DNA of 64,000 nucleotides, from positions 695,001 through 759,000 of the forward strand of contig CP102593.1 of the NCBI GenBank assembly GCA_025666215.1, in the 5' to 3' direction. The notes under the pieces were generated by a model. The model was not told the origin of the DNA, did no database searches, and worked only from the letters and a program-made list of their open reading frames with translations. The position numbers and the translations under genes are program-made. The DNA comes from Xanthomonas campestris pv. phormiicola (lineage in GTDB: Bacteria; Pseudomonadota; Gammaproteobacteria; Xanthomonadales; Xanthomonadaceae). Below, one piece after another: positions 38,929-48,495 of the stretch (positions are counted from its first letter, which is position 1; the number at the start of each line of letters is the position of its first letter).

Positions 38929-39912
38929 CTAGTCGTGTTTCGCGGTCTTCGCATCGCGCGCATAGCGCTGCGCGACGAAGGCGCAGACGATCAGCTGGAT
39001 CTGGTGATAGATCATCACCGGCAGCACGATCGCGCCCAGGCTGCCGCTGGCGAACAGCACCTTGGCCATCGGCACGCCGGTGGCCAGGCTCTTCTTGGAG
39101 CCGCAGAACACGATCGGGATCTCGTCATGGCGGCCGAAGCCCAGCCGCCGCGCGGCGAAGGTGATCAGCCCCATCGCCAGCGCCAGCAGCAGCGCGGCCA
39201 CCGCCGCCACGCCGAGCAGCGCCGGCAGCGGCGTCTTGCGCCACAGGCCCTCGATCACCGCGGCGCTGAAGGCGGTGTACACCACCAGCAGGATCACGCC
39301 CTGGTCGGTGTAGCGCAGCACCGCGCGGCGCCGCTCGACCCAGGCGCCGACCCAGGGCCGCAGCAGGTGGCCGGCGACGAACGGCACCAGCAGCTGCAGC
39401 ATGATCTTGCCCATCGCCTCGAGCGGGTTGGCCATCGCGCTCTGCGCGCCGGCCAGCAGGCCCATCAGCAGCGGCGTCAGGAACACCCCGAGCAGGCTCG
39501 ACAGCGAGGCGCTGCACACCGCCGCCGGCACGTTGCCGCCGGCCATCGAGGTGAACGCGATCGACGACTGCACCGTGGACGGCAGCGCGCACAGGAACAG
39601 CACGCCGATGTACAGCTCCGGGGTCAGCAGCCAGTGCGACAGGGGCTTGAGCAGCAGCCCCAGCAGCGGGAACAGCACGAAGGTGGCGGCGAGGATGGTC
39701 AGGTGCAGGCGCCAGTGCAGCGCGCCGGCGACGATCGCCTCGCGCGACAGGCGCGCGCCGTGCAGGAAGAACAGCGCGGCGATGGCGATGTCGGTGACGT
39801 CGTCCATGATCGCCGCCGCCTGGCCCTGCACCGGCAGCAGCGAGGCCAGCAGCACGGTGCCGAGCAGGGCCAGGGTGAAGGGTTCGATGCGGAGTTTCTT
39901 CAGCAGGCTCAT
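38929..39912 (-). CDS. Bile acid:sodium symporter family transporter
   Basis: A 327-residue inner-membrane carrier with about ten helices, of the SBF-like (YfeH/ASBT) group. Typical features are the FFLHGARLS start of a helix, LCALPSTVQSSIAFTSMAGGN and EIPIVFCGSKKSLATGVPMA, the paired crossover motifs of the fold. The start MSLLKKLRIEP at 39912 is the first Met that gives a normal N-terminus; the open frame extends further upstream. The ligand is an organic anion of unknown identity. Confidence 0.88.
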   Translation of the reverse strand: MSLLKKLRIEPFTLALLGTVLLASLLPVQGQAAAIMDDVTDIAIAALFFLHGARLSREAIVAGALHWRLHLTILAATFVLFPLLGLLLKPLSHWLLTPELYIGVLFLCALPSTVQSSIAFTSMAGGNVPAAVCSASLSSLLGVFLTPLLMGLLAGAQSAMANPLEAMGKIMLQLLVPFVAGHLLRPWVGAWVERRRAVLRYTDQGVILLVVYTAFSAAVIEGLWRKTPLPALLGVAAVAALLLALAMGLITFAARRLGFGRHDEIPIVFCGSKKSLATGVPMAKVLFASGSLGAIVLPVMIYHQIQLIVCAFVAQRYARDAKTAKHD

Positions 39913-40197
39913 CGGGAATGGAATCTCGGCGAAGGGGGCCGCCGGCAGCGGCGGCACGGAAACGAGGACGATCCTGGGTGCGCCACGGCGCCGTCGTGCG
40001 TCGCGCTCGCGACCGTCGCGGTAGCGCAGGATGCGGCGGTGCGGTATCTGCACCAGCGTAGACCAGGCGCAGTGGCGCGGGCATCGCGTGGGCGCGGGAG
40101 CGCGCTGCGTGCCGCATGCGCTGCAGACCGCGGATGGCGCCGGTCGTGCATGCGTGCAAGCGCAGCACGCAGCTTGGCCGCACGTCCGCGCATCATG

Positions 40198-41937
40198 TCA
40201 GCGCGCACCGGGGCGCAGCCGCAGCAGCTCGCGCAGTTCGTACTTGTCGGTTTCGTCCAGGCCCTGCGCGCGCTGCTTGGCCTGCAGTTCCTCCAGCCGT
40301 TGCTGCAGGGTCTGCCGCTCCAGCTGCACCACCACGTCGTGCAGTTCCTGGCGCCAGCTGGCGGTCTCGCCGGGGATGTCCTGCACCGCCAGCTTCTGCA
40401 GCGCGGGCAGTTCCTCGCGTTCGTGGAAGTGTTCGAGCAGCGCGCCGGTGGAGATGTCCGGGCGGGTGTGCACGATCTCCAGCAGCTCGATCATCAGCTC
40501 GATGCCGGGCAGGCGCAGGCCGGCGAACGGGTAGGGCGGGGGCAGCTCCAGCGCCAGCGAGGGCGTGTGCAGCAGGCGCACGATCGCCTCGCGTACCAGG
40601 CTGCGTTTTTGCGTCGGCCGTGCCGCTGCGCGCGGCGGCGGCTTGGCCAGTTGCGCGGCGGCGGGCGCGGGGCCGCCGATGCCGGTGATCTCGGCCAGGC
40701 GCTGGCGCATCAGGTCGCCGAACGCGCCATCGGGAATCTGCGCCAGCATCGGCCGCGCGCGCTCGGCCAGCCGCGCCCTGCCGTCGAGCGTGGCCAGGTT
40801 GACCTCGCGCGACAGTTCGTCGAAGAAGAACTGCGACAGCGGCGTGGCCTGCTGCAGGCGCGCGGCGAAGCCGTCGGCGCCTTCCTTGCGCACGATGCTG
40901 TCCGGGTCCTCGCCGTCGGGCAGGAACAGGAAGAACGCCTGGCGCCCATCCTTCATCCGCGGCAGCACCGACTCCAGCGCCTTCCAGCCGGCGCGGCGGC
41001 CGGCGGCGTCGCCGTCGAAGCAGAAGAACACGTCCGGCGCGTTGCGGAACAGCAGCTCGGCGTGGTCGGAGGTGGTCGCGGTGCCCAGCGTCGCCACCGC
41101 CTGGGTGACGCCGAACTGGAACAGCGAGACCACGTCCATGTAGCCCTCGACCACGATCAGCCGCTCGATCTTCTGGTTGGCCTGGCGCACCTGCCACAGG
41201 CCGTACAGCTCGCGGCCCTTGTGGAACAGCGCGGTCTCCGGCGAGTTCAGGTACTTGGGGCCGTCGTCCTTGTCCATGACCCGGCCGCCGAAGGCGATGA
41301 CCCGGCCGCGGCGGTCGAAGATCGGGAACATGACCCGGTCGCGGAACTTGTCGTAGACGTGGCCGCGCTCGTTCTTGGAGAACAGCCCGGCGCGCTCGAG
41401 CAGCTTGTGGCGGCGCTCGTCGGTGCCCAGCGCGTCCTTCAGCGCGCTGTAGCCGTCCGGCGCATAGCCGATCTGGAAGCGCGCGCGGTTGTCGGCGTCC
41501 ACGCCGCGGCCGTCGAGGTAGCTGCGCGCCTTGTCGCTGGACTCGAGCTGGCGCTGGAAGAACCTGGTCGCCGCGTCGAGTGCCGAGTACAGGTCGCGAT
41601 GGTCGTCGCCGGCGGCCTGCGCGGCGCCGCGCTGCTGCGCGTCGCGCGGCACTTCCATGCCGGCGCGCTTGGCCAGTTCGTCGACCGCGTCGAGGAACTC
41701 CAGGCGGTCGTAGTTCATCAGGAAGCTGATCGCGGTGCCGTGCGCGCCGCAGCCGAAGCAGTGGTAGAACTGCTTGGTCGGCGAGACCGTGAACGAGGCC
41801 GAGCGCTCGTCGTGGAACGGGCAGCGCGCGGCGTATTCCTTGCCCTGGCGCTTCAGCGGCACGCGCGTGCCGACCACCTCGACGATGTCGGTGCGGGCGA
41901 GCAGGTCGTCGATGAACGCGTCGGGGATGCGGGCCAT
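40198..41937 (-). CDS. dnaG: DNA primase
   Basis: A 579-residue enzyme that lays RNA primers at the replication fork. The zinc-binding domain has Cys39, His42, Cys60 and Cys63 (CPFHDE, CFGCGAHG). The TOPRIM core carries IVVEGYMDVVSLFQ and CFDGDAAGRRA. A C-terminal helicase-binding domain is at about 430-579. Start MARIPDAFIDDLL at 41937. The usual next gene rpoD is not here; a BASS-type transporter follows on the same strand after 285 bases. Confidence 0.97.
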   Translation of the reverse strand: MARIPDAFIDDLLARTDIVEVVGTRVPLKRQGKEYAARCPFHDERSASFTVSPTKQFYHCFGCGAHGTAISFLMNYDRLEFLDAVDELAKRAGMEVPRDAQQRGAAQAAGDDHRDLYSALDAATRFFQRQLESSDKARSYLDGRGVDADNRARFQIGYAPDGYSALKDALGTDERRHKLLERAGLFSKNERGHVYDKFRDRVMFPIFDRRGRVIAFGGRVMDKDDGPKYLNSPETALFHKGRELYGLWQVRQANQKIERLIVVEGYMDVVSLFQFGVTQAVATLGTATTSDHAELLFRNAPDVFFCFDGDAAGRRAGWKALESVLPRMKDGRQAFFLFLPDGEDPDSIVRKEGADGFAARLQQATPLSQFFFDELSREVNLATLDGRARLAERARPMLAQIPDGAFGDLMRQRLAEITGIGGPAPAAAQLAKPPPRAAARPTQKRSLVREAIVRLLHTPSLALELPPPYPFAGLRLPGIELMIELLEIVHTRPDISTGALLEHFHEREELPALQKLAVQDIPGETASWRQELHDVVVQLERQTLQQRLEELQAKQRAQGLDETDKYELRELLRLRPGAR

Positions 41938-42004
41938 GGGCGATAGGATGCCATGCGCCCGCGCCGCAGCCACGGGTCGCGCGGCGAAACCGGTTATTGC
42001 GCGG

Positions 42005-42919
42005 TTAGACCTGCGGCGGAACCGCGGCGATCGCGCTGGCGTCGATCCCGGCCGCAGCGAGCTTGCGCCGCGAGCGCAGGCGTTCGTCGATCACCGCGGT
42101 GATCAGCGCGCCGACGAAGAACACCACGGTGGCGTAGTAGATCCATACCAGCAGGATCACCAGCGCGCCCATCGAGCCGTAGGCGCTGCCCGGCGCGGCG
42201 GTGGCGATGTACAGGCCGATCGCATAGCGCCCGGCCACGAACAGGCAGGCGGTGATCGCGCCGCCGATCACCGCTTGCCGCCATTCCACGCGCCGGTCCG
42301 GCAGGTAGTGGTAGAGCACGGCGAAGGCCAGGATGTAGATCGCCAGCGTGGAGGCGTAGCCCACCGCCGGCAGCAGCGACGGCAGGCGCGCGAAGGCGAC
42401 CTGCAGCACCGTGGTCAGGATCATCGAGATCAGCAGCAGGAAGCCCAGCGCGAACACCACGCCGAACGAGAACACGCGCTTCTTCAGCCACGCCACGATG
42501 CCTTCCAGGCGCTGCTTGTCGGTGCGGAAGATCAGGTTCAGCGCGTTCTGCAGCTGCGCGAACACCGCGGTGGCGCCGACGAACAGCAGCAGCGTGCTCC
42601 ACAGCCCGGCCAGCGAGCCGACGTTGGGCTGGTTCTTGGCGTTGTCGATGATGGTCTGCGCCACTTCGCGCGCGCCGTGTCCGGCCAACTGCCCGATCTG
42701 CTCGATGAAGGCCTGCTGCGCCTGCGGGTACAGCGAGGCGGTCAGCCACAGCAGCAACACCAGCAGCGGCGCCAGCGACAGCAGCGCGTAGAACGACAGC
42801 GAAGCGGCCTGGGTCATCACGTCGATCTCGACGAAACGCCGCAGCAATGCCGCCGGCAGGCTCTGCTGCAGGCGTTCGAGGTGTTTTTGCAGGCGGGTGG
42901 GCGACAGCGACAGGGACAT
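42005..42919 (-). CDS. YihY/BrkB family membrane protein
   Basis: A 304-residue inner-membrane protein with about six helices. Family features: the start RFVEIDVMTQAASLSFYALLSLAPLLVLL, YHYLPDRRVEWRQAVIGG and the end SMGALVILLVWIYYATVVFFVGA. BrkB-type proteins have no settled function; older names as ribonuclease BN are wrong for this family. It lies 67 bases upstream of dnaG on the same strand and may be co-transcribed with it. Confidence 0.9.
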   Translation of the reverse strand: MSLSLSPTRLQKHLERLQQSLPAALLRRFVEIDVMTQAASLSFYALLSLAPLLVLLLWLTASLYPQAQQAFIEQIGQLAGHGAREVAQTIIDNAKNQPNVGSLAGLWSTLLLFVGATAVFAQLQNALNLIFRTDKQRLEGIVAWLKKRVFSFGVVFALGFLLLISMILTTVLQVAFARLPSLLPAVGYASTLAIYILAFAVLYHYLPDRRVEWRQAVIGGAITACLFVAGRYAIGLYIATAAPGSAYGSMGALVILLVWIYYATVVFFVGALITAVIDERLRSRRKLAAAGIDASAIAAVPPQV

Positions 42920-43022
42920 GGGAGCGGCGACGGCCTTGCAGCGGGCGCGGCAGGTGATGCCGGGCCCGCGGATGCGCGTGGAAGGTGTCGCAGGCTCGCG
43001 GGGGTTGTAGCAGCCCGGCGCC

Positions 43023-43044
43023 GAAAGGCGGGTGAAGCCCGCCT
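43023..43044 (-). terminator. Candidate terminator after yqeY
   Basis: On the minus strand AGGCGGG, loop CTTCA, CCCGCCT then TTC: a perfect 7-bp stem starting 7 bases past the yqeY stop. The T run is short, so termination may be partial. Confidence 0.5.
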
Positions 43045-43050
43045 GCGCGA

Positions 43051-43500
43051 TCAGCCGGCCAGTTGCTGCTTGACCAGCACTGAGACCAGGCTCATGTCGG
43101 CCTTGCCGGCCAGCGCCGGCTTCAGCACGGCCATCAGCTTGCCCATGTCGGCCGCGCTGCTGGCGCCGGTCTGCGCGATCGCGGCCTGGATCGCGGCGAC
43201 GATCTCCGCCTCGCCGAGCTTGGCCGGCAGGTAGCGCTCGATCACCACGATCTCCTCGCGCTCGATCGACGCCAGGTCCTCGCGCCCGGCCGCGGCGTAC
43301 TGGCTCACCGAGTCCTTGCGCTGCTTGACCATCTTGTCCATCAGCGCCAGCACCGCGGCGTCGTCCACGTCCTTGCGCTCGTCCACTTCCTTCTGCTTGA
43401 TCGCGGCGTTGATCAGCCGGATCACGCCCAGGCTGTGCGTGTCGCGGGCCTTCATCGCGGCCTTCATGTCGTCGGTGAGCTGCTGCTTGAGGGTCGTCAT
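43051..43500 (-). CDS. yqeY: GatB/YqeY domain-containing protein
   Basis: A 149-residue cytosolic helical protein related to the tail domain of the amidotransferase subunit GatB, which binds tRNA. Features: MKAAMKARDTHSLGVIRLI, VALMDKMVKQRKDS-like ALMDKMVKQRKDSVSQY, EEIVVIERYLPAKL and a last block MGKLMAVLKPALAGKADM. The ATG has GGAG 6 bases upstream. It sits between rpsU and dnaG, its usual place. Function unproven. Confidence 0.93.
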   Translation of the reverse strand: MTTLKQQLTDDMKAAMKARDTHSLGVIRLINAAIKQKEVDERKDVDDAAVLALMDKMVKQRKDSVSQYAAAGREDLASIEREEIVVIERYLPAKLGEAEIVAAIQAAIAQTGASSAADMGKLMAVLKPALAGKADMSLVSVLVKQQLAG

Positions 43501-43698
43501 GAGGGGCTCCAGGGGGAAAGAAAGGGGGGTGTCATTCTAGGCGCTGCGCCGTCTCGGTCCCGGCGGGACCAATCCGGCGCAAGCGCAAGCAGCGCGCGGG
43601 ATCGGTCCTGCTGCGGGCCGAGACCGGCGTGCCGGACCGCGCGGCAGCCCGCTGCGGGGTGGCTGGCCGCCGCGCTGGACCTTAATCCCGGGCCACAC

Positions 43699-43730
43699 AA
43701 AAAGCCGGCGACGCTTGCGCGTGCCGGCTT
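43699..43730 (-). terminator. Rho-independent terminator after rpsU
   Basis: On the minus strand AAGCCGGC, a CGCGCAAGCG-type inner helix, GCCGGC then TTTTT. It lies about 60 bases past the rpsU stop. It would separate most rpsU transcription from yqeY. Confidence 0.7.
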
Positions 43731-43790
43731 CGTGGGCTTACCGTAGCGGATGCCGAAACCGGCACACCCCGCTACCGCAAACCGCGATCC

Positions 43791-44006
43791 TCAGTACAGA
43801 CGCTGGCGCTTGGTGACGTCGCGAGACGTACGGCGCAGCTGGCGCTTCACCGCAGCTGCGGCCTTGCGCTTGCGTTCCTGGGTCGGCTTTTCGTAGAACT
43901 CGCGCTTGCGGGTTTCGGCCAGCACGCCGGCCTTTTCGCAGGTGCGCTTGAAGCGGCGGAGCGCAAACTCGAAGGGCTCGTTCTCGCGGACTTTGACGCT
44001 GGGCAT
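43791..44006 (-). CDS. rpsU: 30S ribosomal protein S21
   Basis: A 71-residue basic protein of the small subunit, needed for normal initiation. The start [19 protein letters not shown] and the basic tail [24 protein letters not shown] are near-invariant in gammaproteobacteria. GGAG lies upstream of the ATG at 44006. It is divergent from tsaD, the standard arrangement, with about 120 bases between for both promoters. Confidence 0.97.
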   Translation of the reverse strand: MPSVKVRENEPFEFALRRFKRTCEKAGVLAETRKREFYEKPTQERKRKAAAAVKRQLRRTSRDVTKRQRLY

Positions 44007-44127
44007 GGAATCTCCGGGACACAATGGTGACCGGGTCACGCCCGGCGAGCCGCACATTATAGCGACTGATTTGCTGGCTGCAAGCGGGACGTTTGCCTGC
44101 CGCCGATTCGGCCCCACAATGGCAGCC

Positions 44128-45210
44128 ATGAGAGTCCTCGGCATCGAATCCAGCTGCGACGAAACCGGCGTCGCCGTCTACGACACCGCCCTATCCGGCG
44201 CCGCCGCGCTGCGCGCGCACGGGCTGTACAGCCAGATCGCGCTGCACGCCGAATACGGTGGCGTGGTGCCGGAACTGGCCAGCCGCGACCACGTGCGCAA
44301 ATTGCTGCCGCTGATCCGCCAGACCCTGGCCGAGGCCGGGCTGCAGGTGCGCGACATCGACGGGGTCGCCTATACGGCCGGCCCTGGCCTGGTCGGCGCC
44401 TTGCTGGTCGGCGCCGGCGTCGCCCGCGCGCTGGCCTGGGCGCTGGAGGTGCCGGCGATCGGCGTCCACCACATGGAAGGCCACCTGCTGGCGCCGCTGA
44501 TGGAGGACCCGGACCCGGTGCACGGCGTGCCGGCGCCGCCGTTCGTGGCGCTGCTGGTGTCCGGCGGACACACCCAGCTGATCGCGGTGGAGGCCATCGG
44601 CCGGTACCGCCTGCTCGGCGAGACCCTGGACGACGCCGCCGGCGAGGCCTTCGACAAGACCGCCAAGATGATGGGCCTGCCGTATCCGGGCGGCCCGCAG
44701 CTGGCCGCGCTGGCCGCGCAGGGCACGCCGGGACGGTTCCGCTTCGCGCGGCCGATGACCGACCGGCCCGGGCTGGATTTCAGTTTCTCCGGGCTCAAGA
44801 CCCAGGTGCTGCTGGCCTGGCGCGGCAGCGACCAGAGCGAGAGCACCCGCGCCGACATCGCCCGCGGCTTCGAGGATGCGGTGGTGGAGACGCTGGCGAT
44901 CAAGTGCGAGCGCGCGCTGCAGGCGGCCGGCAGCGGCACCATCGTGGTTGCCGGCGGCGTCGGCGCCAACGTGCGCCTGCGCGCCAAGCTGCAGGCGATG
45001 GCGCAGGCGCGCGGCGGCCGCGCCTGTTTCCCGCGCCCGGCGCTGTGCACCGACAACGGCGCGATGATCGCCTTCGCCGGCGCGCTGCGCCTGCAGGCCG
45101 GCCAGTCCAGCGACGCGGCGGTGCGGGTGACGCCGCGGTGGGACATGGCTTCGCTGCCGCCGTTGGCGGCGGCAGCGGGGGAATCGGGAATGGGGAATCG
45201 GGAATCGTAA
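44128..45210 (+). CDS. tsaD: tRNA N6-threonylcarbamoyladenosine synthase subunit TsaD
   Basis: A 360-residue enzyme that transfers threonylcarbamoyl to A37 of ANN-decoding tRNAs. The ASKHA fold shows [15 protein letters not shown], the metal pair His115 and His119 in HHMEGH, SGGHTQL, and [12 protein letters not shown]. An alternative ATG three codons earlier (44119) is possible. Relatives end near 340 residues; here the last part ([13 protein letters not shown]) is encoded by the GGGAATCGGGAAT repeat and so is probably a non-functional tail. Confidence 0.96.
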   Translation: MRVLGIESSCDETGVAVYDTALSGAAALRAHGLYSQIALHAEYGGVVPELASRDHVRKLLPLIRQTLAEAGLQVRDIDGVAYTAGPGLVGALLVGAGVARALAWALEVPAIGVHHMEGHLLAPLMEDPDPVHGVPAPPFVALLVSGGHTQLIAVEAIGRYRLLGETLDDAAGEAFDKTAKMMGLPYPGGPQLAALAAQGTPGRFRFARPMTDRPGLDFSFSGLKTQVLLAWRGSDQSESTRADIARGFEDAVVETLAIKCERALQAAGSGTIVVAGGVGANVRLRAKLQAMAQARGGRACFPRPALCTDNGAMIAFAGALRLQAGQSSDAAVRVTPRWDMASLPPLAAAAGESGMGNRES

Positions 45211-45296
45211 AAGCGGGTTCCGAGCGGTTTTCGCCTTTGCCTCCGCTTTTGCGTTTGCTCTTACCATTCCCCATTCTCGACTCCCCATTCCCGGCC
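45176..45296. repeat. GGGAATCGGGAAT inverted repeat at the tsaD end
   Basis: The left arm (45176-45207) has tandem GGGAATCGGGAAT-type units and runs through the tsaD stop codon. The right arm (45265-45296) has the complementary ATTCCCCATTCTCGACTCCC pattern and ends 4 bases before the folB start. It is related to the repeat at 32594-32675. Confidence 0.75.
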
Positions 45297-45300
45297 CCCA

Positions 45301-45660
45301 ATGGATAAAGTTTTCATCGAAGGTCTAGAGATCGACGCGCTGATCGGCATCTACGATTGGGAGCGGCGGATCCGGCAGACCTTGCGCTTCGATCTGGAGA
45401 TGGGCTTCGACAACCGCGTGCCGGCGGCCAGCGACGACATCGCCGATACGCTCAACTACAAAGCGGTCAGCAAGCGTCTGGTGGAGCTGGTCGAGCAGTC
45501 CGACTACGGCCTGGTGGAAACGCTGGCCGAGCGCTGTGCGGCCGCGGTGCTGGCCGAGTTCGAGGTGCGCTGGCTGCGGCTGAAGCTGAGCAAGCCGGGC
45601 GCGGTGCGCGGTGCGCAGGCGGTGGGCGTGATCATCGAGCGCAGCCGCGACGCCGGCTGA
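45301..45660 (+). CDS. folB: Dihydroneopterin aldolase
   Basis: A 119-residue cytosolic enzyme of folate synthesis that splits dihydroneopterin. Features: FIEGLEIDALIGIYDWERRIRQ with the family IGI-x-x-W-E motif, ADTLNYKAVSKRLVELVE, and VETLAERCAAAVLAEF with the active Glu region, then a KPGAV loop near the end (LSKPGAVRGAQAVGV). The ATG directly follows the repeat arm and no Shine-Dalgarno sequence is visible, so translation may be inefficient or leaderless. Confidence 0.92.
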   Translation: MDKVFIEGLEIDALIGIYDWERRIRQTLRFDLEMGFDNRVPAASDDIADTLNYKAVSKRLVELVEQSDYGLVETLAERCAAAVLAEFEVRWLRLKLSKPGAVRGAQAVGVIIERSRDAG

Positions 45661-45777
45661 GCGCGCGCCGGCGCGGCATCGCCGCAGCCGCTTGACGCTC
45701 ATTCCGGTTCCGGGCATGTTGCTGTGCAACGCAACACTTGGCCGATCGCGCTCGGTGGCGTACAACGACGGGGCACG

Positions 45778-47226
45778 ATGGACTGGAGCAAGTACCGCAC
45801 GGCCACCTACGACGAGCTGATCCAGGCAGATGGTCAGCCGCGTCCCGCCGCCCGCCGGGTCATCGAATACCTGTCCAGCCTGTCCGGCCGCGAATTGTCC
45901 GAGCGCCAGCTCGCCGCCGATGTCGCCGCGCGGGTCATGGGCATCACCTTCACCGTCTATTCCGATGGCCGCAACGTCGATCGCACGCTGCCGTTCGATC
46001 TGATCCCGCGGGTGATCCCGCTGCGCGAATGGCAACGCACCGAAGCCGGGCTGAAGCAGCGCATGCGCGCGCTCAACCTGTTCATCGGCGACGTCTACGG
46101 CGCGCAGCGCATCGTCAAGGACAAGGTGTTCCCGGCGATGCTGCTGGAGCACTCGGTGAACTTCCGCCCGCAGTGCGTGGGCATCACCCCGGCGCTGGGC
46201 GTGTGGGCGCACATCTGCGGCTCGGACCTGGTGCGCGATGCCGACGGCACGCTGTACGCGCTGGAGGACAACCTGCGCATTCCCAGCGGCGTGTCGTACA
46301 TGCTGGAAAACCGCATGGTCGCCAAGCGCGTGTTTCCCGAACTGTTCGAGACCAGCGCGATCCTGCCGGTGGACGAATATCCGGCGCAGCTGTACGACAC
46401 CCTGGCCGCGCTGTCGCCGCGTCCGGGCGACCAGCCGGTGATCGCACTGCTGACCCCCGGCATCTTCAACAGCGCGTATTTCGAGCACGCCTACCTGGCG
46501 CAGGCGATGGGCATCGAGCTGGTCGAGGGCGACGACCTGTTCGTCGCCGACGACGACTGCACCTACATGCGCACCATCTACGGGCCGCGCCGGGTCGACG
46601 TGATCTATCGCCGGGTCGACGACCTGTTCATCGATCCGGAAGTGTTCCACCCCGATTCGGTGCTCGGCGTGCCCGGGCTGATCCGCAGCTGGCGCGCCGG
46701 CAAGGTGGCGCTGGCCAATGCGCCCGGCGCCGGCGTGGCCGACGACAAGGTGGTGTTCGCCTACGTGCCGAAGATGATCCGCTACTACCTGGACGAGGAG
46801 CCGATCCTGCCCAACGTGCCCAGCTACCTGTGCCACGACGACAAGGACCGCAAGTACGTGCTCGAGCACCTCGACGAACTGGTGGTGAAGCCGGCCAACG
46901 AATCCGGCGGCTACGGCATGCTGATCGGGCCGCGCTCGACCAAGCGCCAGCGCGAGGAGTTCCGCAAGCTGATCCAGGCCGATCCGCGCAACTACATGGC
47001 GCAGCCGACGCTGGGCCTGTCCACCGCGCCGATCGTGACCGAGGTCGGCCCGTCGGCGCGGCATCTGGACCTGCGCCCGTTCATCCTGTCGCGCGAGGAC
47101 GTCTACGTCACCACCGGCGGGCTGACCCGGGTGGCGATGGAAGAGGGCTCGCTGGTGGTCAATTCCTCGCAGGGCGGCGGCGCCAAGGACACCTGGGTGG
47201 TGGACCTGGACGAGGAGACGGACTGA
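45778..47226 (+). CDS. Circularly permuted type 2 ATP-grasp protein
   Basis: A 482-residue cytosolic protein of the circularly permuted ATP-grasp group (DUF404/DUF407). Typical blocks: FTVYSDGRNVDRTLPFDLIPR, LNLFIGDVYG, ALEDNLRIPSGVSYMLENR, ERVDVIYRRVDD-like RVDVIYRRVDDLFIDP, and VVKPANESGGYGMLIGP as the nucleotide-binding segment. Such proteins are predicted peptide ligases of unknown product. The ATG at 45778 is used; the frame extends 18 codons upstream. The stop overlaps the alpha-E gene, its constant partner. Confidence 0.88.
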   Translation: MDWSKYRTATYDELIQADGQPRPAARRVIEYLSSLSGRELSERQLAADVAARVMGITFTVYSDGRNVDRTLPFDLIPRVIPLREWQRTEAGLKQRMRALNLFIGDVYGAQRIVKDKVFPAMLLEHSVNFRPQCVGITPALGVWAHICGSDLVRDADGTLYALEDNLRIPSGVSYMLENRMVAKRVFPELFETSAILPVDEYPAQLYDTLAALSPRPGDQPVIALLTPGIFNSAYFEHAYLAQAMGIELVEGDDLFVADDDCTYMRTIYGPRRVDVIYRRVDDLFIDPEVFHPDSVLGVPGLIRSWRAGKVALANAPGAGVADDKVVFAYVPKMIRYYLDEEPILPNVPSYLCHDDKDRKYVLEHLDELVVKPANESGGYGMLIGPRSTKRQREEFRKLIQADPRNYMAQPTLGLSTAPIVTEVGPSARHLDLRPFILSREDVYVTTGGLTRVAMEEGSLVVNSSQGGGAKDTWVVDLDEETD

Positions 47227-48167
47227 TGCTGTCGCGGGTCGCCGACAACCTCTACTGGTTCAGCCGCTACGTGCGCCGCGCCGAGACCACCGCGCGCCTG
47301 GTCGGCGTGGGCAGCCTGCTGCAGCTGGACCTGCCGCGCTCGGTGCGTTTCGCCTGGCGGCCGATGATCGACACGGTCGGCGCCGGCGAGATCTTCAACG
47401 TCTGGTTCCCGCACGCCGGCGACGACGTCGGCGACGCCGACGTGGTGCGCTTCCTGCTGCTGGACGAGCGCAATCCGTCCTCGCTGCGCAGTTCGGCGCG
47501 GCAGGCGCGCGAACTGCTGCGCGGCATCCGTGACACGCTGCCGCAGGAAGTGTGGGAGGCGGTCAACGACCTGCACCTGTACATCGACGCCAACGGCGAG
47601 CGCAGCGTCGGCCGCCGCTACCGGATGGAGTTCCTGGGCCACGTCACCGACGCCTGCCTGAAGGTCTCCGGTCTGCTCACCGCCAACGTCAGCCGCGACA
47701 TCGGCTTCCAGTTCCTGCGCCTGGGCACGGCGATCGAACAGGCCGACATGACCACGCGCATCATCGACGCCGGCGCCTCGGGCCTGATCACCCCGCGCAA
47801 GGCCGACGATCTGGAGGCCTACCAGAACATGCAGTGGATGAGCGTGCTGCGCTCGCTGGCCGCCTACCAGATGTACCGGCGCCACGTGCGCCAGCGCGTC
47901 ACCGGCGAGCATGCGCTGCGCTTCCTGCTGCAGAACAACGATTTCCCGCGCAGCGTGCATTTCTGCCTGACCCGCGCCCAGCACATCCTGCCGACCATGC
48001 CGCCGCGGCCGACCGTGGAGCGGGCGCTGATGCGGATCAACGGGCTGGTGCGCAATGCCGATCCGTCCTATCTGGCGCGGCACAATCCGGCCGAGTTCAT
48101 GGACGAGATCCAGACCCATCTCGGCTACCTGCACAGCGCGATCGCCGAGGCCTACTTCAGCTCGTGA
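47226..48167 (+). CDS. Alpha-E domain-containing protein
   Basis: A 313-residue all-helical protein of the alpha-E (DUF403) family. Start MLSRVADNLYWFSRYVRRAE is diagnostic, with later ADMTTRIIDAG and AEFMDEIQTHLGYLHSAIAEAY. Its ATG overlaps the ATP-grasp stop (TGATG). In many genomes this pair is followed by a transglutaminase-like protease and a proteasome-related Anbu subunit; neither follows here. Confidence 0.88.
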   Translation: MLSRVADNLYWFSRYVRRAETTARLVGVGSLLQLDLPRSVRFAWRPMIDTVGAGEIFNVWFPHAGDDVGDADVVRFLLLDERNPSSLRSSARQARELLRGIRDTLPQEVWEAVNDLHLYIDANGERSVGRRYRMEFLGHVTDACLKVSGLLTANVSRDIGFQFLRLGTAIEQADMTTRIIDAGASGLITPRKADDLEAYQNMQWMSVLRSLAAYQMYRRHVRQRVTGEHALRFLLQNNDFPRSVHFCLTRAQHILPTMPPRPTVERALMRINGLVRNADPSYLARHNPAEFMDEIQTHLGYLHSAIAEAYFSS

Positions 48168-48455
48168 GCGGCGCCTGGCCGGCGCGGCGCCGGTCGCCTC
48201 ACGCTGCCGCCCGGGCTGTGCGGCCGGCGTGTCGCAAGGTGGTTGAGACGCAATCCGGCATGGACCGAGGGCGCAGGACCGCTACGATCGCCGCCGCGCC
48301 CGCTGGGCGCGAGACACCTGTGCCGGCCAGTGCGGAGTGCGACGCGCGCGGCGCAAACGGTTCAGCGGCGGGATGCAGGGGCGTATGGCGGCACTGGTCG
48401 CCAGCGGCGGGCGACGGTAGACAGTTCCCTGAATAGGCGGATCCGGCGCCGGGAT

Positions 48456-48486
48456 TTGCTCTTTCTTCTGGCCGGAGAGCTAGAAT
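48456..48486 (+). promoter_or_regulatory. Candidate promoter of the GH3 gene
   Basis: A -35 TTGCTC (48456-48461) and -10 TAGAAT (48481-48486) with a 19-base gap, wider than ideal, 35 bases ahead of the start codon. The operator lies just downstream. Confidence 0.4.
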
Positions 48487-48495
48487 TGACGGCTA

